DNA of 64,000 bases from Silvibacterium bohemicum (lineage in GTDB: Bacteria; Acidobacteriota; Terriglobia; Terriglobales; Acidobacteriaceae): positions 346,231 to 410,230 of the forward strand of contig NZ_LBHJ01000012.1 of assembly GCF_001006305.1 (NCBI RefSeq), read 5' to 3'. The stretch's first letter is position 1; each line of letters opens with the position of its first letter. Under the pieces are notes generated by a model, which did no database searches, was not told where the DNA came from, and worked only from the letters and a program-made list of their open reading frames with translations. The position numbers were made by a program, and so were the translations under genes. This document shows positions 54,092-63,807 of this stretch, piece after piece.

Positions 54092-54191
54092 CCGAAAAAC
54101 AATCGCAGGGCTTCTCCTCAACCTGAGCATATAGAGCCCGATATATATACAGCCAGATATGTAGAACGATCAGGAGAGAGGCGGTTCGGAT

Positions 54192-55775
54192 TCAAAGCTG
54201 TGGCAGATCGATGATATCCGGCGAGGAGAATTCGATGCGGTTGCGGCCGTTCTGCTTGGCGCGATAAAGAGCCTGATCGGCTGCTTCGATGAGCGACGCT
54301 ACGCTTCCAGCCCTCGAAAAGGCGTGCGTCGCAACGCCCACGCTGATGGTCATAAAACGCTGCTCTGCCGGGTCGCACTGGATATGCAGATCCTGCACCG
54401 CCTGCTTCATCTTCATGGCCACGGCCTCCGCTCCCTCGCGCGTGGTCGCGGGCAAAATCACGGCAAACTCCTCTCCGCCGTAGCGGGCCACCAGGTCGCC
54501 GCCGCGAGACAGGCAGGATTGAAGCGTGACCGCAATCTGGATCAGGCATTCGTCGCCGCGCTGATGCCCGTATCCGTCATTCAGGCGCTTGAAGTGATCC
54601 ACGTCCAGCATGAGTAGCGAGAGCGGCTCGTGAACGCGGGTTGTCCGGCTCCACTCTTCTTCAAGCGCGCGATCGAAGCGCCTGCGGTTGGCGATACCCG
54701 TCAGCGCATCCTGCAATGAGATCTGCTCCAGGCGGCTGTGCGCTAAGCGCAAAGCCTGCTGGGATTCTGCGTACCGGCTCTGCAGGAGGGTCGCACGCAA
54801 GCCATAGAGAAGCATGGCGAGAGCGATGGCGGCCAGGCCTATCCGGAAATGACTCTTCATCACCGACGCGCCAAGAGCGAAGAGCGCGAGTGAGAAGAAC
54901 ACCGCGCTGCCATTCTCGATAAAGATAGAAATCGAGCTCTTATGCACCTCGTGATCGGCGGCCGTGTTTTTCCATCTGGGCAGGATCGTGAGGCCAACTG
55001 CGAAGGCCAGAAAGGGGAGGTCGACCAGGATGTCCCGTGCGCCGAACTCTTTCAGGGCTTGAATGTCCAGGCAGTTGTAGACTCCGGCGCAGACCGCATA
55101 GAGCCATAAAAAGCCGGCAAGCAGCGAATAAAACTGCCGCTCTGCCGTCTTCCGCGCCGAAGCGAACAGACGCAGGCTTGCCGCAACCGCCAGCACCAGG
55201 TTTTCAAGGTTGTAACCGCGGAGGAGGAGAGTAGTCGATACCGGATCCGATGCGCGGCTGGTGAATGGGACGACCGAGAAAATCTGGATATACGCGAGGA
55301 CGCCGGCGATCAGTGCCTGCACACCATCGATCCATGCGAAGTACCACGAGCGCTGGTCTTCGGGAGGAAGCGAAATGGCGAACAGGATGGGTACGCCATA
55401 GAAGAAAAAGATGAAGTCGGAGAGAAACGCCACATTGCGATCGGCATGCTCAACGACATCGCCCCAGGCGGAGACGACCATGCCGGTCGACCATAGTGCC
55501 AGGCCACCGGCAACCAGCAGCCAATGGGTAAAAAGCTTCTCGGACGGGATCGCCCCGTAAAACGCGCAGGCCAGGAGCGCGCATCCCGGCGCAAGAACAA
55601 GAAAAATGTAAGAAAGGGCGTTGGCGGAGCCTGGAAACAGCAGCATTCCCGCCGCGTGCAGAGCGAGAAAGAGTAGAGCCGTGAAAACCGCTAACCGCCA
55701 TCCTGGCAAATGCCCCGACAAACAACTCTCCCCGTAGTGTCCCAATTCTGGACTCGTGAGGGGGCGAGACGCCAT
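54192..55775 (-). CDS. Membrane diguanylate cyclase (GGDEF domain)
   Basis: 527 residues. About nine membrane segments fill residues 25-350. A short coiled stretch (LRLAHSRLEQISLQDALTGIANRRRFDRA) leads to the GGDEF domain. The active site is intact as RYGGEEFAVIL, and the inhibitory I-site RxxD stands five residues before it (RGGD). The protein should make cyclic di-GMP from two GTP and be subject to product inhibition. The membrane part may sense an unknown signal. No EAL or HD-GYP domain is present. Confidence 0.93.
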   Translation of the reverse strand: MASRPLTSPELGHYGESCLSGHLPGWRLAVFTALLFLALHAAGMLLFPGSANALSYIFLVLAPGCALLACAFYGAIPSEKLFTHWLLVAGGLALWSTGMVVSAWGDVVEHADRNVAFLSDFIFFFYGVPILFAISLPPEDQRSWYFAWIDGVQALIAGVLAYIQIFSVVPFTSRASDPVSTTLLLRGYNLENLVLAVAASLRLFASARKTAERQFYSLLAGFLWLYAVCAGVYNCLDIQALKEFGARDILVDLPFLAFAVGLTILPRWKNTAADHEVHKSSISIFIENGSAVFFSLALFALGASVMKSHFRIGLAAIALAMLLYGLRATLLQSRYAESQQALRLAHSRLEQISLQDALTGIANRRRFDRALEEEWSRTTRVHEPLSLLMLDVDHFKRLNDGYGHQRGDECLIQIAVTLQSCLSRGGDLVARYGGEEFAVILPATTREGAEAVAMKMKQAVQDLHIQCDPAEQRFMTISVGVATHAFSRAGSVASLIEAADQALYRAKQNGRNRIEFSSPDIIDLPQL

Positions 55776-55822
55776 CCTGCCTTCGTTGTAGCAGGGATTT
55801 CGCGGGGAACGGAACTCCCTGA

Positions 55823-56974
55823 TTAGAAAGGCTTACCGCGGAAAAGGTAGATCAGCTCGATGACCAGAATGATGACCACCGTCAGCTCCAGGAAGAAGGC
55901 GCGGCTCTGGTTGAATTGATCGACCATGAACCGGTACAGCTCCTCGGCGGTGCGCACCTTCTGGGTCACCAGGTCCTTGTAGTCGGGCACGCCGACCTTG
56001 GAGGCAGCCAGCTTGTAGAGGCGCGCCGAAAACATGTCGCTGAGGAATTTAATGGCATTATCGGCGTGCTCGGTGAGTTCGGCGACATCGAGCAGCATGG
56101 TGTGAAGACCGGTTGCGGAGCGAGCTAGCCTCCACCGGGCAAAGATGCCGGTGCCCTCGTCGAGCAGCGTGTATACGCGCTCCAGCTCTTCGGTGAGCAG
56201 GTCGTCGTAGTGGCGAAACTCCAGGAGCTGGGAATTCGCGTACTCCAGCAGCTGAATAGCGGTCTCGGCGCCTGAGACGCTGTCGTAGACGAAGGCCGCG
56301 TTCCAGCCGATCACGGCGAGATCGTTCGCGTAATAGGAAATCCGCGACTGCAGGACCTCGTTGACTTCGCTCTCGGCGAGGTTGCCGGTGTCGCCGCGGA
56401 CGACTTGCGCAATGCGCGCGCCGTGTTGCTGGATCAGCTCTACAACGGACGGCGAGCCGGCGACGTCTCCTCGTATCTCGCGGATGTGAAAGATGAGGTA
56501 ATCTTCGCTGAGCCACTCGTCGTATGGCTTCACGATAGCCGCGGCCGCCCGCTCGATCTTGTCGCGAACGATCCGTTCGGCCTGAGCGGCAAAGTCGACA
56601 TCCCAGACCCAGCGGCTGGCCAGGCCGGCGAGCTTGCTCCACCCGCCGGTGAAGGGCAGCTCGAAGAGAATACTGAGGACCCCGTAATCGTAAAATTTCA
56701 CCTCGCCGGTGAGGCGTTCGCCGCTTTCCAGAACCAGCGGTTCCACGGCTTCCACGACAGGCGGGCGCTCATAGCGGATATATCCCGGCGTAGGGCGTGT
56801 GGGCTGAGGGAGTTCCACGGTGCGGGCGCTGAGAATCTCCCGCAGCCGGTCGACGCGGATAGCCTCGCATACATCGAACTGCAGCAGCACCAGAACCGAG
56901 CCATGCAGCGTAATCTCAGGCACAAGGGGTCCCAGGGACGGCGTCGCGGCGGGTTCTAAAGCCAGATCGGGCAT
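55823..56974 (-). CDS. Membrane-anchored protein, possibly RMD1/DUF155-like
   Basis: 383 residues. A single hydrophobic segment near the end (ELTVVIILVIELIYLF) is preceded by a long helical region (LAESEVNEVLQSRISYYANDLAVIGWNAAFVYD; SRLYK-type linker; VRTAEELYRFMVDQFNQSRAFFLEL). A C-terminal membrane anchor after long helices resembles RMD1/DUF155 proteins. The N-terminal domain (LTGEVKFYDYGVLSILFELP) is mixed alpha/beta. The family call is tentative and no function is known. It lies 47 bases upstream of the diguanylate cyclase gene on the same strand. Confidence 0.55.
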   Translation of the reverse strand: MPDLALEPAATPSLGPLVPEITLHGSVLVLLQFDVCEAIRVDRLREILSARTVELPQPTRPTPGYIRYERPPVVEAVEPLVLESGERLTGEVKFYDYGVLSILFELPFTGGWSKLAGLASRWVWDVDFAAQAERIVRDKIERAAAAIVKPYDEWLSEDYLIFHIREIRGDVAGSPSVVELIQQHGARIAQVVRGDTGNLAESEVNEVLQSRISYYANDLAVIGWNAAFVYDSVSGAETAIQLLEYANSQLLEFRHYDDLLTEELERVYTLLDEGTGIFARWRLARSATGLHTMLLDVAELTEHADNAIKFLSDMFSARLYKLAASKVGVPDYKDLVTQKVRTAEELYRFMVDQFNQSRAFFLELTVVIILVIELIYLFRGKPF

Positions 56975-57034
56975 CGTCGTACACCTCCTCGGCGGGACTT
57001 ATGGAACGATCTTACTTGGGAGCGCCAAAGAAGT

Positions 57035-57502
57035 ATGCCAAAACTGAGCGCCGGTCTATTGATGTATCGAAGATCGCATGATGGAATCGAGGTTTTTCTG
57101 GTGCATCCGGGCGGTCCTTTCTGGGCCCAAAAAGATCTCGGAGCATGGTCGATTCCCAAAGGAGAATACCTTGAAGGCGAATTGCCCCTGCAGGCCGCCA
57201 TGCGCGAGTTTCGCGAGGAAACCGGCTTCGAAGTAGACGGCGAACCCTTCGAGCTGGGCACGATCAAGCAGAACAGCGGCAAGTTGGTCTCGGTGTGGGC
57301 CATCGAAGGCGATTGTGACCCGGCATCGCTGGTCAGCAATACCTGCGAGATCGAGTGGCCGCCTCGCTCCGGCCGCAAAATGGAAATCCCCGAAGTCGAT
57401 CGTGGCGCTTGGTTCGACATCGATCAGGCGCGCCAGCACATCTTGCAAAGCCAGTCGCCGGCTCTCGATCTTCTCTTGCACCGCATTGACGCTCGCCCCT
57501 GA
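57035..57502 (+). CDS. Nudix hydrolase
   Basis: 155 residues. The Nudix box GX5EX7REUXEEXGU is complete: GEYLEGELPLQAAMREFREE followed by TGFEV. It hydrolyses a nucleoside diphosphate linked to another group, with Mg. The N-terminus SAGLLMYRRSHDGIEVFLVHPGGPFW is typical of a branch that contains many housecleaning enzymes. It ends 95 bases before the RNase P RNA. Confidence 0.92.
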   Translation: MPKLSAGLLMYRRSHDGIEVFLVHPGGPFWAQKDLGAWSIPKGEYLEGELPLQAAMREFREETGFEVDGEPFELGTIKQNSGKLVSVWAIEGDCDPASLVSNTCEIEWPPRSGRKMEIPEVDRGAWFDIDQARQHILQSQSPALDLLLHRIDARP

Positions 57503-57597
57503 AGCGGCTGGCGGCGGTACGTCCCTCGTTGAGGTCTCAAGGCACGATAATGCGTCCGAAAGTGCTGTGAAGAAACAAAAGACGTTATCATTGAGAC

Positions 57598-58042
57598 GCA
57601 GGCAGGCCGGGCGGCCGCTGCCGGTTGCGCGCAAGCGAGGCCGGGAGAGGAAAGTCCGAACTCCGCAGGGCAGTGTGCCGGATAACGTCCGGGATCGCGG
57701 CGTCAAGGCCGCGAGACGGCCAGTGCCACAGAGAAAACACCGCCCGCGTCTCGCAAGAGGCGAAGGTAAGGGTGAAAAGGTGCGGTAAGAGCGCACCGCT
57801 CCGACGGTAACGGCGGAGGCATGGTAAACCCCACACGGAGCAAGACCAAATAGGGAGGAAATTCGCGGCCCGACCCGATCGGCTGCGGATGCGTGCCGGC
57901 CCGGCGCGCCAACGCGGGTTATTTCAGTAGGCGTAAGCCCGCTGAAAGCGGAAACCTCCGGGTAGGTTGCTGGAGCCTGTCAGTAATGGCAGGCCTAGAG
58001 GAATGGCCGTCCTCGACAGAATTCGGCTTACAGGCTGCTTGC
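57598..58042 (+). ncRNA. rnpB: RNase P RNA, bacterial type A
   Basis: About 445 bases. The two ends pair as helix P1: GCAGGCAGGCC at 57598-57608 with GGCTGCTTGC at 58033-58042, one bulge. Conserved core elements are GAGAGGAAAGTCCGAACTCC with CGCAGGGCA (CR-I/P4 5' side), GGTAAGGGTGAAAAGGTGCGG with TAAGAGCGCACC, GACGGTAACG, and at the 3' side AGAGGAATGGCC and ACAGAATTCGGCTTA (CR-V). The RNA is the catalytic part of RNase P; its protein partner is at 13966-14439. A terminator follows within 6 bases. Confidence 0.95.
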
Positions 58043-58047
58043 AATGC

Positions 58048-58082
58048 GACCCCGCCTTCTTAACGGAAGGCGGGGTCTCCTT
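58048..58082 (+). terminator. Terminator of RNase P RNA
   Basis: GACCCCGCCTT (58048-58058) pairs with AAGGCGGGGTC (58067-58077) across 8 bases, followed by TCCTTCTTT. Confidence 0.85.
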
Positions 58083-58177
58083 CTTTGTCTACGCATCTTC
58101 CCGCCCGTCTTTTCGATTTGCAATACCCTCCGTCGTGGAGCTGTTGATTCCCGCAAAGCTCCGGCCAGGGCCTCTGT

Positions 58178-58708
58178 ATGATGCGGGCTATGCTCTTCCT
58201 GCACCAATTCGCCGCCGCCGTCGTCCTGGTGACTCTCACCCTTGCCGCGCAGAGCGCCGGGGTGGCTGCGCTTATCGAGTGGGCAAGAGCCCACCTGGCA
58301 AAGGGCGTGGATCGCTTCTTATGGATCGGCGCCGCGTTGCTTGTGGTCCGATTTACCACCCTGATCATCTTCCTGCATATCGCCGAGATTCTTCTCTGGG
58401 CGTGTTTCTTCCGCTGGCAATGCCTGGCAACGTGGGAGTCTGCCTTCTACTTCTCGGCAAGCAGCTATTCGACTGTCGGCTACGGAGACATCGTTCTTCC
58501 GCAGGTGTGGCGCATCCTGGGCCCCATTGAAGGCCTGACGGGTATTTTGATGTGCGGAGTTTCGGTGAGTCTTCTGTTTGCGATTGTCGCTCGCCTCGTG
58601 GCGCGGGATGAAGAACGGAAAATGACGAAGATGTTCACGCGGACGGTGTCCCGCCTGGAAGGTGTCCAGGCGGATCAAGCGGCCGCCGGTCAGGAAAAGA
58701 AGAGCTGA
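58178..58708 (+). CDS. Two-segment potassium channel-like protein
   Basis: 176 residues from ATG 58178; a second ATG 9 bases later is equally possible. Hydrophobic segments lie at about 8-34, 48-78 and 115-140. The selectivity filter is STVGYGD (residues 98-104), preceded by the pore helix WESAFYFSASSY. This is the filter of potassium-selective channels. The C-terminal 35 residues are cytoplasmic and charged. There is no voltage-sensor domain or RCK domain, so gating is unclear. Confidence 0.85.
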   Translation: MMRAMLFLHQFAAAVVLVTLTLAAQSAGVAALIEWARAHLAKGVDRFLWIGAALLVVRFTTLIIFLHIAEILLWACFFRWQCLATWESAFYFSASSYSTVGYGDIVLPQVWRILGPIEGLTGILMCGVSVSLLFAIVARLVARDEERKMTKMFTRTVSRLEGVQADQAAAGQEKKS

Positions 58709-58772
58709 GCCGCGGCTGAGAACATCGCAGCGATTCGCGCTACAGCAAACGCCAAGTCATGATGATCCAGCT

Positions 58773-59633
58773 TCAGCGATTGCGCTGTTGCTTTTGTAAT
58801 GCTTCCTCGAATGCCTGCTGAGCATCGGCGACAAAGGCCTTGTATCCGTCGGGATCGATGAACGGATTGGGCTGGCCGTTCTTCAGCCGCGCGTACTTTT
58901 CTACCAAGTTGTAATAACCGCCGTGCGCTCCCAGAAAAATGTTGCAGGGAAGGCCGCGCAAGGTCTGGAACTGCTTCGTGAAATCCTGAGCGATCTGCGG
59001 ATAGGCTTGGTTGTTCACCAATTTGTATTCGGAAAGCACGTTGGGGCTGCCCACAATCACGACGTTGTAGAGCTTGCCGTGATCCGGAACCTGCAGCGTC
59101 CAGGTGGTGCAGCCCCTGGTGTGCCCCGCGGTGAGATGAGCGGTGAGCACCACACCGCCCAGCCGAACCTGGCTGCCGTCATGAAGAACGCGGTCGACTT
59201 TGGCTCGAGGATAGAACATCTTCGGCGAGTTGCCGAAGGCGAAGTCCTTGCGGCCCCCACTTTCGACGGTGGGAACGTCCGCGTCCATCACCATGTATTG
59301 CGCATGCGTAAACTGCTTGATCAGCGCGCTGCCTGCGCAGTGGTCGAAATGCGCGTGGCTGATCAACAGGATCTTGATATCGGTGAAGCGAAAGCCGAGC
59401 TGCTCTACGCTCTTGCGAATCTGCAGCGGCGACGTCGCGAGATTGCTGTTGATGAGGATATGTCCCTGCGGCGTGGTGATGAGAAACGAAGCCAGGTCCT
59501 TGCTGCCCACGTAGTAGAGGTTCCCGGCAATCCGGTGCGGCGGAAAAGGCTCTGTCCATTCTGGATTCACGGCGTGGAGAGCATGAAAGCTTTCGGTTGA
59601 CAGCAATATAAGCAGCAGAAGGCGCTTCAACAT
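58773..59633 (-). CDS. Subclass B3 metallo-beta-lactamase
   Basis: 286 residues with a signal peptide (LLLLILLSTESFHALHA). The metal ligands are intact: His93 and His95 with Asp97-His98 in SHAHFDHCAGS, His171 in TAGHTRG and His237 in GAHGGYY. The B3-type zinc-binding pattern HxHxDH plus the two later histidines is complete. B3 enzymes hydrolyse beta-lactams, including carbapenems, in the periplasm, but many environmental members are only distant relatives with unproven activity. The expected GG-type loop after the second strand is INSNLA here. Confidence 0.85.
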   Translation of the reverse strand: MLKRLLLLILLSTESFHALHAVNPEWTEPFPPHRIAGNLYYVGSKDLASFLITTPQGHILINSNLATSPLQIRKSVEQLGFRFTDIKILLISHAHFDHCAGSALIKQFTHAQYMVMDADVPTVESGGRKDFAFGNSPKMFYPRAKVDRVLHDGSQVRLGGVVLTAHLTAGHTRGCTTWTLQVPDHGKLYNVVIVGSPNVLSEYKLVNNQAYPQIAQDFTKQFQTLRGLPCNIFLGAHGGYYNLVEKYARLKNGQPNPFIDPDGYKAFVADAQQAFEEALQKQQRNR

Positions 59634-59707
59634 GGCTTCGAGTATGGCCTTGATCGGGTCTGTGGATATCCTCGGTTTTACCGCCGCGCCGTGGTAGCGT
59701 ATCGCCT

Positions 59708-61183
59708 ATGGCAATAAGGAACTCTGTTTTGTTTTCGGCCGTGTTGTTCGCGGCATGTGGTGTGGGCCTTGCCCAAACGCCTGCTCCTGCCGGCCCGACC
59801 ATTCAGCAGCGCCTCGAGCAGATGATGTCGGTTGGGCCTGGCGCCTGGACGCCGGAGCAGCTCGCGACCATGGCCACGCTACGCGACGCGGCGGTGAGCG
59901 ATTCCTATGCTCTGACCGAGTTGCGGCACCTGACGGACAATATCGGTCCCCGGCTTGCGGGCTCTCCGCAGGCCCAGGCCGCGGTCGACTATGTGGCCGG
60001 AGAGATGAAGGCGCTGGGCGCTGATGTGACGCTGGAAAAAACAACTGTTCCCCACTGGGTGCGCGGTGAAGAAACCGGCGCCCTCGTCGCGTGGCCGGGC
60101 ATGACTCAGGGAACGACACAAAAGATCGTGCTGACTGCGCTGGGAGGCAGCGTAGCGACCGCGGCCCAGGGACTGGCTGCGGAAGTCGTCGTCGCCGACA
60201 ATTTCGATCAGCTGAAGGCGATGCCTGCCGGCGCGGTCAAGGGCAAAATCCTGCTCTTCAACGAGCACTTCGATAAGCGCCTTGCCGCGCAAGGAAATGG
60301 CCTGGATGCATACGAAGAGGCTGTTCTCTATCGCGGAGCCGGCCCCAGCGTGGCGGCGTCTCTGGGCGCGGCGGCGGTATTGGTGCGGTCTGTGGGCGGA
60401 GCGGACTTCCGCCTGCCCCACACCGGCGCAACCTTCTATAGCGACGGCATCGCCAAGATTCCCGCCGCAGCGGTTACTGCGGAAGACGCGGATCTGCTGG
60501 CGAATCTTGCCCATCAGGGACCGGTGAAGATGCGGCTCACACTCACGCCGCAAAGCCTGCCGCCGGTGACCAGCTACAACGTCATCGCCGATTGGAAGGG
60601 CAGCGAGCATCCCGAGCAGGTAGTCATCGTCTCGGGACATCTCGACTCGTGGGATCTGGGCACGGGGGCGATCGATGACGGAGCCGGCATCGTCGTCTCG
60701 ATGCAGGCGATTCATCTTCTGCAGAAGCTGGGCATTCATCCCAAGCGCACCGTGCGCTTCATTGCGTGGATGGACGAGGAGCAGGGCGGCGAGGGTGCAC
60801 AGACCTACGCGCAGGAGCACGCGTCGGAGCTGGCGAATCACATCGGCGCTCTCGAGTCGGATCTCGGAGCCGATCATCCCGACGGCATTACTTATGCCGG
60901 TAAGACGGAGCTGGCCGAGTATCTGAAGCCGGTCGCGCATGTGCTCGGGGCAATCGGCGCGTCGACGTTGACCGCCAGCGAAGATGCGGGTGAGGATGTT
61001 GCCTTCCTGAAAGGCGTGCCCGGCTTCACTCCCACGCAGGACAGCCGCTTCTACTTCAACTACCATCACACCGCCGCGGATACCTTCGACAAGATCGACC
61101 CCAAACTTCTGAATGAGAATGCGGCCGTGATGGCGGTCGTCGCATACGCGTTGGCGGATGCTGCAACTCCTGCTCCGCGATAA
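59708..61183 (+). CDS. Secreted M28-family metallopeptidase
   Basis: 491 residues with a signal peptide (LFSAVLFAACGVGLAQ). The two-zinc site is visible in order: His in VSGHLDSWD, Asp in GAIDDGAG, Glu pair in WMDEEQGG, Asp in ALESDLGAD, and His in FNYHHTAADTFD. A PA-type inserted domain lies between about 130 and 280. The overall plan matches plasma-glutamate-carboxypeptidase-like M28 enzymes, which cut dipeptides or trim peptides. It is followed after 35 bases by an M1 aminopeptidase gene, and both may serve peptide feeding. Confidence 0.92.
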   Translation: MAIRNSVLFSAVLFAACGVGLAQTPAPAGPTIQQRLEQMMSVGPGAWTPEQLATMATLRDAAVSDSYALTELRHLTDNIGPRLAGSPQAQAAVDYVAGEMKALGADVTLEKTTVPHWVRGEETGALVAWPGMTQGTTQKIVLTALGGSVATAAQGLAAEVVVADNFDQLKAMPAGAVKGKILLFNEHFDKRLAAQGNGLDAYEEAVLYRGAGPSVAASLGAAAVLVRSVGGADFRLPHTGATFYSDGIAKIPAAAVTAEDADLLANLAHQGPVKMRLTLTPQSLPPVTSYNVIADWKGSEHPEQVVIVSGHLDSWDLGTGAIDDGAGIVVSMQAIHLLQKLGIHPKRTVRFIAWMDEEQGGEGAQTYAQEHASELANHIGALESDLGADHPDGITYAGKTELAEYLKPVAHVLGAIGASTLTASEDAGEDVAFLKGVPGFTPTQDSRFYFNYHHTAADTFDKIDPKLLNENAAVMAVVAYALADAATPAPR

Positions 61184-61218
61184 ATATCTTCGTAACAAAT
61201 GATTCGTTGGGAGCGTGC

Positions 61219-63801
61219 ATGGCTCTGCGTAAGATTCTGTATTTGGTAATGGCTACTGTTACATATTCGGCCTGGGCGCAGGCGCCGGTGGGCATCCCGC
61301 GCGAACTGGCCAGGGAGCGGGCGGCCAACGTCTCGGATCTAAGCTATGCGCTGCACTACACTCTGGTGGAGCACAGCGCACAGACTGAAGCTACGGAGAC
61401 ATTGCGCTTCAAATTGAAGCGTGCGGCTAGCCCCCTGCTGCTCGACTTTCGCGATGGGCGCGTAAGCACGCTCATCATCAACGGCGCGAGCGTCGCTGCC
61501 GAGGAAAGCAATGGGCACCTGGTGTTGCCTGTGGAGCATCTTCATGCAGGGGAGAATGCGCTGGAGATACACTTTGCCGCCAACGTGGCTCCGGCAGAGA
61601 AGGCCATCACTCGCTTCGAAGATCACGACGACGGTTCGGAATACATCTACACGCTGTTCGTTCCGATGGACGCGAGCATGGCCTTCCCCTGCTTCGACCA
61701 GCCTGATCTGAAGGGGCGCTTTCAGCTGACCATGACCGCTCCGGCGGCCTGGACCGTGATCTCGAATACCGACGCGACTGAGAAGAAGCCGCTCACCGGC
61801 GGACAGGCACAGACGACATTCGGCGAAACCCATCCCATCAGCACCTATCTTTTCGCTTTTGCTGCCGGGCCATTCGTGAAGATCCATCCAGTAGCGGGAC
61901 TGCCCGGACTTTACGCGCGTAAATCTAAAGCGCAGGCCGCGGAAAGCGAAGCGCCTGCGGTGCAACAGACCGCGGCCGATGGCATCCGCTATCTCTCGAG
62001 TTATTTCGCGCAGCCGTTTCCATTTCCGAAGTACGACATGGTATTGATTCCCGGCTTCGCCTACGGCGGCATGGAGCACGCGGGCTCGACCTTTCTGCGC
62101 GAGGAGTCGGTGCTCTTCCGCACTGCGCCGACGGAGACGAATCTGATCAATCGTCAGATCCTGGTGCTGCATGAGCTCACTCATCAATGGTTCGGCGACT
62201 TCACCACCATGCGCTGGTTCGACGATCTGTGGCTGAAGGAAGGCTTCGCGCAGTACATGGCCTATCAGACGCTGTCTGTGCTGCGCCCGAAGGACGCCAT
62301 CTGGAAGCGCTTCTACGAAGCCATCAAGCCCGCGGCCTACGGCATCGACGAGACCCAGGGCACGACGCCGATTTATCAGGATATTCCCAATCTCAAGGAT
62401 GCGAAATCCGCCTACGGCGCGATTGTGTATTCGAAGGCTCCCGGCGTTCTGAAGCAATTGGCTTTTGTTCTTGGCGACGACAACTTTCGTAAAGGATTGC
62501 AGCGGTATCTCGCGGCTCATCAGTATTCGAATGCTGAGTGGAGCGACTTGATCGGTTCTTTCGAAGCCGTCTCCGGTCAATCGCTGACACCGTGGGCGGA
62601 GATGTGGATTCGCCACCGCGGCATGCCACGGGTCGATGTGGCGTGGTCCTGCAGCGATGGCAAGCTGGCCCAGCTTGCGCTCACGCAACACGATGTTCTG
62701 GGCGGCTCCGTAACCTGGCCAACCGCCTCCGAGATCCTGCTTGGATATCCAGATGGAACCTCCAAGACGGTTCGTGCGCAGCTCAATGCCTCGAGTGCTG
62801 CTGTGAACGAAGCCCTCGGCAAACCATGTCCGGCGTTTGTCTTCGCCAACGACCGCGACTATGGCTACGGACTCTTTCTGCTGGACGAGCGCAGCCGCGA
62901 TTATGTGACGCAACACATCGGCGCGATGCCTGACGTCTTCGAGCGAACGCTGCTATGGGGATCGCTGTGGGAATCGGTGCGTGCTGCTGCCTTCGCGCCC
63001 GAACAATATGTCGAGCTGGCGCTCAAGAATCTGCCGCAGGAAAAGGATGAGGCTCTGGCGGCAAGCATCGTGGCTCGCAGCGAAGTCGCGATCCATTCTT
63101 ACGTAAGCGATCGGGCACGCGAGAGATTGATGGCACAGCTGGAGCAGATGGCGATGCAGCGAATGGTCTCCGATCCCAGCAAAGACCTCCGCATCGTCTG
63201 GTTTCGCGCTCTCGCTGGTGTGAGCGAGCAGCCTGCGGGCCGCGATGCTCTGCGAGCGCTGCTCGATGGAACGCTCACCGTGCCCGGTGTGCAGTTGCGG
63301 CAGCAGGACCGCTGGGGATTGGTGGCTGCGCTGATTGCCTATAACGACCCGCATGCGGAAGAGGTGCTTCAAGCGGAAGAAAAGCGCGATCCTTCAGGGG
63401 ACGGAAAGAAATATTCTTATGCGGCGCAGGCCGCGCGACCCGATGCCGCAGTCAAGCAGCGCTACTTTGACGACTATCTGCATCACGCAGAGAGGCCTGA
63501 AGACTGGATAGAGAGCAGCCTGGGAGCATTCAACTACTGGAATCAGGCGGCGCTGACCGAGCCCTATGTGCAGCCTGCTCTCGCGGCGCTGCCGCAGATC
63601 AAGCAGCAGCGCAAAATCTTTTTCCTGGTTGGCTGGCTCGATGCCTTTATCGAAAATCAGCAATCGGAAGCTGCACAGCAGCAGGTTCATCAATATTTGA
63701 AGAGCGGCGCTTTAGATCCCGACCTGCGCTTGAAGATTCTGCAGGCCGTCGACGAGCTGGACCGCACCGTGGCCATCCGCAAGAAATTTATCTCGCAGTA
63801 A
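61219..63801 (+). CDS. M1-family aminopeptidase
   Basis: The ATG at 61219 was chosen for its GGGAG (61209-61213); it opens a signal peptide (RKILYLVMATVTYSAWAQA). 860 residues. The zinc site HExxH-x18-E is complete: His318 and Glu319 in HELTHQW and Glu341 in WLKEGFAQY. The substrate-N-terminus motif is YGGMEH (GxMEN type, with His for Asn). A C-terminal ERAP1-like helical domain follows from about 520. The enzyme removes N-terminal amino acids from peptides outside the cytoplasm. Confidence 0.93.
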   Translation: MALRKILYLVMATVTYSAWAQAPVGIPRELARERAANVSDLSYALHYTLVEHSAQTEATETLRFKLKRAASPLLLDFRDGRVSTLIINGASVAAEESNGHLVLPVEHLHAGENALEIHFAANVAPAEKAITRFEDHDDGSEYIYTLFVPMDASMAFPCFDQPDLKGRFQLTMTAPAAWTVISNTDATEKKPLTGGQAQTTFGETHPISTYLFAFAAGPFVKIHPVAGLPGLYARKSKAQAAESEAPAVQQTAADGIRYLSSYFAQPFPFPKYDMVLIPGFAYGGMEHAGSTFLREESVLFRTAPTETNLINRQILVLHELTHQWFGDFTTMRWFDDLWLKEGFAQYMAYQTLSVLRPKDAIWKRFYEAIKPAAYGIDETQGTTPIYQDIPNLKDAKSAYGAIVYSKAPGVLKQLAFVLGDDNFRKGLQRYLAAHQYSNAEWSDLIGSFEAVSGQSLTPWAEMWIRHRGMPRVDVAWSCSDGKLAQLALTQHDVLGGSVTWPTASEILLGYPDGTSKTVRAQLNASSAAVNEALGKPCPAFVFANDRDYGYGLFLLDERSRDYVTQHIGAMPDVFERTLLWGSLWESVRAAAFAPEQYVELALKNLPQEKDEALAASIVARSEVAIHSYVSDRARERLMAQLEQMAMQRMVSDPSKDLRIVWFRALAGVSEQPAGRDALRALLDGTLTVPGVQLRQQDRWGLVAALIAYNDPHAEEVLQAEEKRDPSGDGKKYSYAAQAARPDAAVKQRYFDDYLHHAERPEDWIESSLGAFNYWNQAALTEPYVQPALAALPQIKQQRKIFFLVGWLDAFIENQQSEAAQQQVHQYLKSGALDPDLRLKILQAVDELDRTVAIRKKFISQ

Positions 63802-63807
63802 GTTCGG

